Shown: positions 29,299 to 36,919 of the stretch, piece after piece
How positions within the stretch are numbered: the first letter of the stretch is position 1
How the letters are laid out: each line of letters starts with the position of its first letter
DNA from: Clostridium putrefaciens
GTDB lineage: Bacteria > Bacillota > Clostridia > Clostridiales > Clostridiaceae
DNA length: 64,000 bases
Direction: 5' to 3'
Assembly: GCF_900461105.1 (NCBI RefSeq)
Contig: NZ_UFWZ01000001.1
Span: forward strand, 1,488,001-1,552,000
Position numbers and translations under genes: made by a program
Notes under the pieces: model-generated
What the model was told of the DNA's origin: nothing
Databases searched by the model: none
What the model saw: only the letters and a program-made list of their open reading frames with translations

Positions 29299-30996
29299 CA
29301 TAGCCATCAAGCTAATTCAGCCAATAAGTTACAATTAATTTGATGGCTATATTTAATACTAGTTGGAAATTAGTCCGAATACAAATTAATACATAAATTC
29401 ATATAGTAGTAATTCGCCCGATTAATTGGGTAACTTTAATAAAGGTGACAAATTCACGCACCAATAAAAGGTTAGTAATGGATATTATCCCTTGATTATA
29501 TTGCCACTTCTTACAAATCATCAACTGATATCTTTAGATAATCTAATATATCAGTGACTATTTTCCGACCTTTTTTTCTTGATTTTTTTCCTAACTTCCG
29601 AATTGTATTAATTATTGTTTTTATCAACTTTAAAATAGCTAGTTCACCTTTAAAAATTTCAATTTTTAAAGTGCTAAAAAACTCTGTAACTACACAAAAA
29701 GATTTTAACTCACTTATTTCATTATTATCTTCTTCATAAATAATATTTCTAGCTGAAAAAACTATTGTAGATGAGAGTATTAATGCAATTAGCCTTCCAT
29801 ATAAAAAACACTTGAATCTTTCTATCTTTACTGGTTTTACGTTATTAATTTTAAATATTGATTTCCATATTTTAAACATTATCTCTACTTGCCATCTTAA
29901 AGAATAAACATCATGTATTTCTTCTGTAGCTAGTATATTTTCAGGTACATTAGTTATATATACATTTACTCCATTCCAAGCTAAACTTCTATCATTTATG
30001 TTGCCACAATCTCTTTTTACTGCTTTTATAAGTTTATTTTTTCTTTTTTTCCTGTTTTCTTCAGATAATTTAGTTATAATTAATCTGCTTTTTAGTTCCT
30101 TTTTGGAACCAATGTAGATATCTTTAAGCTCTATTGTTTGACCATCGGCTAATGGTTTTATGAGCTCAAAGATATCTATTTTTATGTATTCAGTTGATTT
30201 TAATATTTCTCCCTTTGAGTTTCTTTGGGGATTGGGATTTTTCTTATATATGACTGTAGTACTTTTTAACTTAGAAATAAAGAATGCACCTTTAGCATCT
30301 ATTTGCTTTAGATAATCGAGTTTATAATAGCCTAAATCCGTCAACCGAAGGTCTCCAGCTTCAGTATACTTATCCATAACTTCAACATATTTACCGTCGC
30401 TTGCTGTTCCATTATAAGTATCACAACATAAAAAGCTTCCAGATAATAAATCATATTGTAGCTGTATTTTTATTGCAGCTTTTGAGCTTGAGCCTCCAGA
30501 GCCTTTAAATTCATTGTAGAACTTACTAGGTAAGCCATAGCTAGTAGAGTCATTTACAAGGATTCTACTAAAATTTAATTTTCTATGAGGATGACTTAGT
30601 ATCTTATTTTGACTTAGCATCATATTATTAAAAACTTCTCGCATAAATTGTACTGAATACTCATTAAATCTTTCATTAAGTGCTTGTGGAGAAATTTCTA
30701 AATTATATTGAGCAGCAAGCCTTACACTTAATGTACTTAAAGATTTACTGCATATATCCTCGCTTAAAAAAGTGTTAAAAGCTAAAAATGTTTCAGCGGT
30801 GATTTTGCTTCTTCTTCTAACAAATTTTGTCTTTTTACTAAGCTTATCTAAGAGTTTAAGTGAAAAAACTTCTTTTATATTATTTATAAGTATCTTTAAT
30901 CTTTTGTGCATATTTTATGGTATCCTTTCTGGCCTAATAATTCCCTAAAAATTATACCATAAAACAGATAATGGGTTTCTTAGCTTGATGGCTATG
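29299..30996 (-). mobile_element. IS4 family (IS231-type) element inside the group II intron
   Basis: Terminal inverted repeats of 17 bp (CATAGCCATCAAGCTAA at 29299-29315 and its complement ending at 30996). It is flanked by a perfect 10-bp target duplication GTTCTTACCC (29289-29298 and 30997-31006). IS231 elements are known for ends beginning CAT and 10-12 bp duplications. Length 1698 bp, one transposase gene. Confidence 0.95.
29511..30911 (-). CDS. IS4 family transposase (IS231 subgroup-like)
   Basis: A 466-aa DDE transposase. The IS4-family YREK motif is visible in VYSLRWQVEIMFKIWK (Tyr, Arg, Glu, Lys at the canonical spacing), and the first two acidic residues are probably those in LVNDSTSYGLP and LTDLGYYKLDYL. 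The gene is intact and full length, so the element is probably mobile. It is transcribed against the intron and its maturase, and it inserted upstream of the maturase gene within the intron RNA domains. Confidence 0.92.
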   Translation of the reverse strand: MHKRLKILINNIKEVFSLKLLDKLSKKTKFVRRRSKITAETFLAFNTFLSEDICSKSLSTLSVRLAAQYNLEISPQALNERFNEYSVQFMREVFNNMMLSQNKILSHPHRKLNFSRILVNDSTSYGLPSKFYNEFKGSGGSSSKAAIKIQLQYDLLSGSFLCCDTYNGTASDGKYVEVMDKYTEAGDLRLTDLGYYKLDYLKQIDAKGAFFISKLKSTTVIYKKNPNPQRNSKGEILKSTEYIKIDIFELIKPLADGQTIELKDIYIGSKKELKSRLIITKLSEENRKKRKNKLIKAVKRDCGNINDRSLAWNGVNVYITNVPENILATEEIHDVYSLRWQVEIMFKIWKSIFKINNVKPVKIERFKCFLYGRLIALILSSTIVFSARNIIYEEDNNEISELKSFCVVTEFFSTLKIEIFKGELAILKLIKTIINTIRKLGKKSRKKGRKIVTDILDYLKISVDDL

Positions 30997-31159
30997 GTTC
31001 TTACCCGGGGAGATCTGATAGATAAGTTGTAGATATGAATTTAGAGACAACAATCCATACAGTGATGTAAGGTTGAACTATCAGAAGTCAGCAGAAGTCA
31101 TAGTACCATGCGAAACGCGTTAGCGTGGGAAGGACTGAACAATAGGAGGTTTTGAAATT

Positions 31160-32568
31160 TTGAAAGATACGAAGAAATATGATGAAAGCAGACAACTTCA
31201 TAAAGAAGACTCTCTACGAGAGAATAAAGTGGAACTTAAAGGTAACGTAGAAGTGCATAGTATTTCTCATATGTCAGAAGAAGGAAGAAACGATGTGAAT
31301 AGATACGGTAATGATTTACTCGAGCAAGTATTGTCCAGAGATAATATGAATAAAGCATATAAAAGAGTAAAAGCAAATAAAAGAAGTCATGGTATTGATG
31401 GGTTGACGGTAGATGAACTTCTACAACACCTAAAAGAGCATGGACAAGAACTAAGGCAATCATTATTGGAAAACAGATATAGACCTCAAGCAGTAAGAAG
31501 GGTAGAAATACCCAAACCGGAGGGGGGAATAAGACTACTTGGAATTCCTACTGTAGTAGATAGAGTTGCTCAACAAGCAATTTCACAAGTTCTAATACCA
31601 ATATATGAAAAGAAATTTTCAGATAATAGTTATGGGTTTAGACCTCTAAGAAGTGCGAAACAAGCTGTTGAAAAGTGCATGAGATATATTAATGCTGGAG
31701 ATACATGGACAGTAAATATAGATCTTTCTAAATACTTTGATACGATAAATCATGATAAATTAATAAAGATACTATCGGAAGATATTAAAGATAGTAGGGT
31801 AATTTCGCTGATACGAAAGTATCTGCAAAGTGGAGTGATGATAAATGGGGTACTAATGAATACTGAAGAAGGAGCACCTCAAGGTGGACCTTTATCCCCA
31901 TTATTAAGTAACGTAATGTTACATGAACTTGATGTAGAACTAACAACACGAGGACTAAACTTTTGTAGATATGCTGATGATGCCAATATATATGTTAAAA
32001 GTGAGAAATTAGCAAATAGAGTAATGAAGAGTATTACAAGATTTATTGAGGAAAAATTAAAGCTTAAAGTGAATAAAGAAAAGAGTACAGTAGATAGACC
32101 TTGGAAACTTAAATTTTTAGGATTTTCATTTTACCAAGCAAAAGGTGAATATAGAATAAGAGTTCCTCAAAAGCCTATGAATAAATTCAAAGCAAAGCTA
32201 AAGGAATTAACTTCAAGAAGTAATGCGATGAGCATGGAATATAGGTTTATGAAACTTAAGCAGGTAATAGTAGATGGGTAAACTATTTTGCTATTGCAGA
32301 CATTAAAAGTATTCTTAAAACACTTGATGAATGGTTAAGACGAAGGATTAGAATGTGTTTTTGGAAACAATGGAAAAAGATTAAAACAAAGCACGAAAAC
32401 CTTGTTAAGTTAGGGCTGCCAAACAATAAAGCTTGGCAATATGCAAACACAAGGAAGAGCTACTGGAGAACATCCAATAGCCCAATATTATCCAAGACAC
32501 TAACTAATAAATACCTTAAAAAGATAGGTTTAGTTTCTATATCTGAAACATATTTATTAAAACATTAA
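31160..32568 (+). pseudogene. Group II intron reverse transcriptase/maturase, frameshifted
   Basis: The product has the reverse transcriptase blocks (RRVEIPKPEGGIRLLGIP, GAPQGGPLSPLLSN) with the catalytic YADD box in FCRYADDANIYV, then domain X. At about 32275-32281 one base is missing: the frame stops after KQVIVDG at 32281, while the +1 frame continues from 32278 as VNYFAIADIK and runs to 32568. The second part lies in the maturase/DNA-binding region, so RT may be made but maturase function is likely lost. No HNH endonuclease domain is seen. The start is TTG 31160 after GGAGG. Splicing would need help from another intron copy. Confidence 0.88.
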
Positions 32569-32703
32569 TTCTTATTGAACCGCCGTGTATCGAACGGTAT
32601 GCACGGTGGTGTGAGAGGTCGCTAAATAAATTAATTATTTAGCTCCTACTCGATTATATAGTCTTTTATACTAGTTCTGCCTACTAAAATTATACTCTAA
32701 CTT

Positions 32704-32817
32704 TTAATCATTAGTATTTTTATTTACCTTTTTCAATATATCCTGTTCGTTTTTAGTAGCTTTTTCTTTTTTTAGTTTTGATAATAATTTATAAAACATG
32801 ATTTCATTCTCTGTCAT
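32704..32817 (-). CDS. Small ORF at the left edge of the prophage
   Basis: A 37-aa charged peptide (MTENEIMFYKLLSKLKKE start) with a strong AGGAGG site 8 nt upstream of the ATG at 32817. No function is recognised. Its stop codon lies inside the target duplication of ISLre2 copy 2, so that IS inserted exactly at the end of this gene. Short, well-initiated genes of this type are common at phage module edges. Confidence 0.5.
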   Translation of the reverse strand: MTENEIMFYKLLSKLKKEKATKNEQDILKKVNKNTND

Positions 32818-33026
32818 CCTAAATACCTCCTGAATTATTTATCATTTGTATTGCAAACTTAATCTTATATGTAATCTTTTCCACAACATTATTGTACACC
32901 CAAATGATATCGAGTGCCCCGATACTTTCGACAAAATAAGACATAATAAAACAAAACACCCTACTTTTAAGTAGAGTGCTTCTTTACGTGTTTCCAGTAG
33001 TTTATACTTATTTCGGTGAATAAAAT

Positions 33027-33224
33027 ATGTATAAACTAAAGATAAAAGAGTATAGAGTAAAGAGTGGATTAACCCAAAAAGAGTTAGCTATTAAAATTGG
33101 AATAAGTCAAAATTATCTTTCCCAGCTAGAAAACAATAGATATGATATTAAATTATCTATGCTATTTAAAATTGCAAAAGAATTAAATATTTCTCCAGAA
33201 CAGTTATTTGAGCATAAAAAATAA
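33027..33224 (+). CDS. Small XRE-family DNA-binding protein
   Basis: A 65-aa protein that is almost entirely a Cro/C1-type helix-turn-helix: KSGLTQKELAIKIGISQNYLSQLENNRY, with a final hydrophobic helix. It is rightward, opposite to the lysis genes. The ATG follows GGTGAATAAAAT. It could be a phage regulator or a host gene flanking the prophage; no operator was identified. Confidence 0.8.
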   Translation: MYKLKIKEYRVKSGLTQKELAIKIGISQNYLSQLENNRYDIKLSMLFKIAKELNISPEQLFEHKK

Positions 33225-33295
33225 TTATCAATACTATTCATAATACTCCAAACATTAAGGAAACCGTTATAAAAATGGTTTGTGCAAAAAAATAA

Positions 33296-33319
33296 AGCCT
33301 AGAGAAAAATCTCTAGGCT
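33296..33319 (-). terminator. Terminator after the phage amidase
   Basis: AGCCTAGAGA (33296-33305) pairs with TCTCTAGGCT (33310-33319); on the leftward transcript a T-run follows. Confidence 0.8.
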
Positions 33320-33324
33320 CTTGA

Positions 33325-34083
33325 TTAATCTAATTTTACATAATCCTTATGAACAAACCCTCCACTATTTCCATAATAAATATTATAGAAAATATCTGTA
33401 CTATATCTTTCATCTATTTTAACTTTTTGCCCATTAGCTAGTTGTCCTATTATAGATGAATTTGTTGAAGCTCCATCTCTTACATTTAATACAGAATTTA
33501 CTTTTATAGTTCCATATTGAATAGGATTTTCTTCTATTATATGCTCTTCTACTTGTGGTTCATCTCCTAATATAGCCCTTACAACTGACTTGGCATAAGC
33601 ATAAGCACCAACCCTATTGTAAAAATCTACATTAGATTGGGTATCTAGGAAAAAGTACTCTATTAATATTGCTGGTGTATTAGTACCTCTAAGCACCGCT
33701 AAATTACCGACCTTAACACCTCTTGAATTACTACCTAATTTAGTTAATGCTCTATCTACCTTTTTTGCATACGCTTCTGCTTCTCCACCAAGTCCAATTA
33801 CCCATATTTCATGGCCGTTTCCCTGTGCCATATTGGCGTGATGTGAAATGAATAGATCTACATTATTAGCATTCGCCTTGGAAATCCTTTGATTCAAAGA
33901 ATCATTAACACTACTTACGCTAGTCGGTCTAGTCCATACAACTTCTACACCTCTATCATGAAGTTGAACATCCACATGACTTGCTATATTATTTATTACT
34001 GATTCCTCTGTTATTATCCCTACTGCTCCTATATCTGGATTAACTCCATGTCCATAGTCTTGTGCTACTTTATTTATACTCAT
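33325..34083 (-). CDS. N-acetylmuramoyl-L-alanine amidase (phage endolysin)
   Basis: Cuts the bond between muramic acid and the peptide in the cell wall. The 252-aa protein begins with an Amidase_3 type zinc domain: DYGHGVNPDIGAVG near residue 8, the SHHANMAQGNGHEIWV segment with zinc and catalytic residues, and LIEYFFLDTQSN. From about residue 195 a bacterial SH3 domain follows (VNSVLNVRDGAST...NGQKVKIDERY). There is no signal peptide, as expected for a holin-dependent endolysin. The ATG follows GGAGG. Two holin-like genes lie upstream in the same direction, separated by a later IS. Confidence 0.92.
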   Translation of the reverse strand: MSINKVAQDYGHGVNPDIGAVGIITEESVINNIASHVDVQLHDRGVEVVWTRPTSVSSVNDSLNQRISKANANNVDLFISHHANMAQGNGHEIWVIGLGGEAEAYAKKVDRALTKLGSNSRGVKVGNLAVLRGTNTPAILIEYFFLDTQSNVDFYNRVGAYAYAKSVVRAILGDEPQVEEHIIEENPIQYGTIKVNSVLNVRDGASTNSSIIGQLANGQKVKIDERYSTDIFYNIYYGNSGGFVHKDYVKLD

Positions 34084-34109
34084 AAAAATTCCTCCTTTAA
34101 ATTTAAAAA

Positions 34110-34129
34110 AGAGAGTAATTAAACTCTCT
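34110..34129 (-). terminator. Hairpin upstream of the amidase gene
   Basis: AGAGAGT (34110-34116) pairs with ACTCTCT (34123-34129), with a T-run on the leftward strand. Confidence 0.55.
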
Positions 34130-34260
34130 ACTTATTTTCTTCTTAAATCTGACATTGTAAATATTTTTGTTCTCGCATCTGACTCAGTAAAATTTTAACA
34201 TAATGGTATATTTTAAGTTGTTAAAATAGTATAATTACTCTATTAAGTCATTTTAGATTT

Positions 34261-36056
34261 GATAGTGTTAACTAATCTATGAAAAAACAGATTAAAAATT
34301 TTAAGATTTAAATTACACTTTGAAAAGTGAAAATGTGCTCTAAAATAATGAAGTGTTAGTTTTTCTTTAACTAGAACCTTTAAATTTACTCTCGAAAATT
34401 AAAAAAGAGCAACAAGAATACACCTTTTCAGACTGTTTGTTTTTAACAAAACGCTGATAGGTGAAAATAATTTGATTATATCTATACAACTTGATTTTTT
34501 AGTATAAGTTGTTGTGAAAGTTCAATTAACTTTTGCCATTTTCCTGGCATGGTAGAAATTCTTTCAAGCTCAGGGATAGGGTTTAATGGTTCAAAGTAAG
34601 CGTAAGACTGCGGTCGAAGAAAGTTGTAATATGCTACAAATAAGGCCAAGTGCGTGTTGGAACCTTCCTCACTACCAAAGCCGTTTGTAACTCTATAAGA
34701 GAATTTAAATGTTCTGTTAAGGCGTTCAATTATTTGTTTAACCCAGCGATATTCAGTTGAAATAGAATCATTATTAGTGAGTCCAATTACTTGAGTTACA
34801 TCGAACTCAAAGCCATTAAGATTGAACTGTTGCTGCGCAAGCTTGTATGCCGTATAACCATCAGCAATATACCAGCAAATTCTTTAAACTTATCAAAAGC
34901 CATACGCATAGTTAAAATGCAAGGTACAGTATCGCGGGTAAATGAGGCTTGGTATCCTAAAATTGATTTTTTAATGGCATCCATAACCAGCCAGATATAT
35001 TGAGTCTTTCCTTTGACTTTAGTATAAGTTTCATCAGCAGCAAGATAATTAGTAGGTTTATAGTCATAATTATCGACATAGGATTTAACTAAAGCGGCAG
35101 CTGTTATGGCATATCTACTAACCATGATATGAGATATTTTAACTCCATGGATTTCCTAAAGAGCACGTGCAGTATGGCGTGTAGATAGTCCTAAATTAAC
35201 GTTATATATTAGGCAAAGTCCCATTACATGAGAAGAAAGATTTCTGAATTTGAGGTTAGTGGCACCTTTAGGCATAGAGGATAAATCCACGTCAAAATAA
35301 TTAGTAGTAAATTCGCGGTAAATATAATGGAGTTTGAATTTGTGTTTATCTTTCTTGTATTCTTCTAGATCTTCTGATGAAAGTTTTGCAAGAGAATTTA
35401 GATAGAAGTCACATTTTTTATTAACACATTTATGAACATAAAAGTTCTTGCGATCTTTCTTTTTGCTCAGAGTATGTCCAAAAGAAGGGCAAATGAAGAG
35501 CGCGGTCTTGAAGTCAACTTTGTTTTTACTAAAATGCAAATCACAAACCTTGCAGCAAAGTTGCCCACGGCCACCTGCATTATCGTAGATATAGTTGTGC
35601 GGAGCACCACAGCGAGGGCAGACAGTATCAGGTCCTACTAGATTCTTTCCGCGAGGATTTACTGGCTTTTTATCCTTACCATTAGCAATTTTGTATTCAT
35701 TTAAAAGTCGCTTGTAATCAAGATGTTCGAAGGTCTTAATAATGGGTAATTTATCTACAGTAAGTTTTTTGTATTTAGGGCTTGTCATATCATATTTTGG
35801 AGCCTTTAAAGGTATGTTTTTCGCAATGAAAATAAGTAATTGATTTATTTGTGAAAGTAATAGTTGATTATATGTAACTAATATTGATATAATTGTACTC
35901 ACAATGACACCTTCCTTTTTGGAGATTTTTGTTGGGTTAGATACAACAATTATATCAGAAAAGAGGGAGTCATTGCTTTTTTACGTTTAAAATAGCACAA
36001 ACCCTTGCAATAGCAAGGATTGAAATAAATAAAACAAAGGTAGTGTTAACACTATC
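34261..36056 (-). mobile_element. Degenerate IS with DDE (IS6/IS240-like) transposase, 1796 bp
   Basis: GATAGTGTTAAC (34261-34272) and its exact complement (36045-36056) form the ends. The 8-bp sequence TTAGATTT repeats directly outside both ends (34253-34260 and 36057-36064). The interior holds one broken transposase gene with about 220 bp of AT-rich non-coding sequence on the left and 150 bp on the right. The 8-bp duplication agrees with the IS6 type but does not prove it. Confidence 0.85.
34482..35902 (-). pseudogene. DDE transposase with zinc ribbon, inactivated
   Basis: Begins at a GTG (35902). It has a zinc-ribbon-like CPRCGAP...CCKVC near residue 85 and again CPSFG...CVNKKC, then a DDE core with YLAADETYTKVKGKTQYIWLVMDA. 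An in-frame TAG after STRHTARAL (about 35156) and a frameshift near 34877 break it; after the shift the reading YIADGYTAYKLAQQQFN continues to a TAG at 34482 with the probable third catalytic region. Two lesions mean that the element is dead unless helped in trans. Family IS6/IS240 is the best match by eye. Confidence 0.82.
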
Positions 36057-36079
36057 TTAGATTTAAGAGGGGTGAATAA

Positions 36080-36331
36080 ATGAATAAGAATCCAAAATTA
36101 AAATTCATAGCAATATTAATTTACATCATACCTATTTTAGTAATTACCATCTTAAGTAAAAGTTCAAAGCTTTTTTTATTATCTGTGGGTTTTATGACTA
36201 CATCGCTAGGCTTAAGTATGCGTTTTATTCCTAATTATATTGGTTATTGCAAAGAAACAGATAAATATAGTAATTCTATACTTTTTATAATAAGTGGGAT
36301 TATTTTTATAATAATTTCAATATCCTATTAA
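36080..36331 (+). CDS. Small membrane protein, unknown function
   Basis: Not recognised. The 83-aa protein has about three hydrophobic segments (residues 8-27, 29-48 and 65-82) around the short loop RFIPNYIGYCKETDKYSN. The ATG follows AGAGGGGTG. It runs against the lysis and tail genes, as accessory phage genes often do. The adjacent IS ends only 23 bp before its start, so its native promoter has been separated from it. Confidence 0.6.
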   Translation: MNKNPKLKFIAILIYIIPILVITILSKSSKLFLLSVGFMTTSLGLSMRFIPNYIGYCKETDKYSNSILFIISGIIFIIISISY

Positions 36332-36349
36332 CTAGTCAAAATAATCTTT

Positions 36350-36607
36350 TTATTGTTCTTTGTTTGATGTTTGCTTTATTAATTGGTTAGTTAAAACTGC
36401 TGTACCTGTGCATACTATTCCTTGGAATACTGCTAATGCTGTAATACCTTGTTGTAATGTTATAGATCCTCCAATGCCTACAACAAGCAAAATCCATGGA
36501 ATTGACCAATCTAATACTTTAGGACTGTTCTTAAGAAATATTCCTATTACATATAACCCCGCTAACAATATAAGTAGTTGCTCTGGAACAAACTTTATTA
36601 AATCCAT
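36350..36607 (-). CDS. Phage holin family protein
   Basis: An 85-aa protein with three hydrophobic spans (about residues 8-25, 35-52 and 55-78 of the short form) and a basic, polar C-terminal tail (NQLIKQTSNKEQ). This layout and the position beside the endolysin fit a class I-type phage holin of the Phage_holin_5_2 sort. ATG 36607 has AAAGGTGG 8 nt upstream and is preferred over a GTG four codons earlier. It would form membrane lesions that release the amidase. Confidence 0.75.
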   Translation of the reverse strand: MDLIKFVPEQLLILLAGLYVIGIFLKNSPKVLDWSIPWILLVVGIGGSITLQQGITALAVFQGIVCTGTAVLTNQLIKQTSNKEQ

Positions 36608-36622
36608 TTTATCTACCACCTT

Positions 36623-36850
36623 TTATTTTTTTAATATATAGTCTTTAACTTCTTTTACATCACATTTAATATCTTCTATTGAGGATAAACTAGATGTTAA
36701 TTCTTGCACTATACCCTGATAGTTCCCTTCTCTTTTTTCGCTCCTATTATCTCTCTGCTCTTGTTTCTTTAGGGTATAAAAAAAGAGCCATACAAATAAT
36801 GAATACCCCAGACCTTGGCTTACCGCCATTTTTAAAACCTCTCCATCCAT
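36623..36850 (-). CDS. BhlA/UviB-type holin-like peptide
   Basis: A 75-aa protein with one N-terminal membrane helix (about residues 10-27, GLGYSLFVWLFFYTL) followed by a charged helical tail (KKQEQRDNRSEKREGNYQ). This pattern is that of the BhlA/UviB family of bacteriocin- and holin-associated peptides in Clostridium and Bacillus. It lies between the tail gene and the holin. The start MDGEV is kept for family likeness, though ATG 8 codons in has a better binding site. Confidence 0.75.
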   Translation of the reverse strand: MDGEVLKMAVSQGLGYSLFVWLFFYTLKKQEQRDNRSEKREGNYQGIVQELTSSLSSIEDIKCDVKEVKDYILKK

Positions 36851-36881
36851 GCTGCACTTCCCTTCATGTTTTTAAAATAAG

Positions 36882-36917
36882 GCAAAATAAAAGGACTCCT
36901 GAAAGTCCTTATTTTGC
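36882..36917 (-). terminator. Terminator after the phage tail gene
   Basis: GCAAAATAA/TTATTTTGC with an inner AAGGACT/AGTCCTT stem, directly after the tail-gene stop at 36920. Confidence 0.75.
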
Positions 36918-36919
36918 AT

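Larger units (their letters stand above)
29035..32654 (+). mobile_element. Group II intron interrupted by an IS4-family element
   Basis: The 5' end GTGCGCCCGG is a typical group II start. The 3' end has a domain V-like hairpin (from 32577, GAACCGCCGTGTATCG and its pair) and a domain VI stem with the bulged-A type ending CTCCTACTCGAT at 32654. Both edges are fixed by comparison with ISLre2 copies 1 and 3. It is inserted 7 nt after the hairpin GGAGATG/CATCTCC (29008-29027). Without the inner IS the intron is about 1.9 kb. It encodes a maturase on the + strand, opposite to the host transposase. Confidence 0.9.
27228..32701 (-). mobile_element. ISLre2 copy 2 with nested insertions (5474 bp)
   Basis: The same ends as copies 1 and 3 (GTTTGAG at 27228; CTCTAAC ending at 32701) are flanked by the direct repeat TTTTAATC (27220-27227 and 32702-32709). 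It carries a 144-bp element in the transposase gene and a 3620-bp group II intron that itself holds a 1698-bp IS. 1710 + 144 + 3620 = 5474, so every other base of the host IS is accounted for. Confidence 0.95.

Noticed and set aside
31160-32568. Reverse transcriptase as part of a retron or diversity-generating element
   Set aside because: The sequence around it has group II intron 5' and 3' ends with domain V and VI, and the tail-fibre gene shows no template/variable repeat pair.
32818-33026. Possible attachment site or tRNA at the prophage left edge
   Set aside because: No tRNA-like fold and no long direct repeat with the right edge; serine-integrase cores are too short to see. Only a small stem at 32957-32978 is present.
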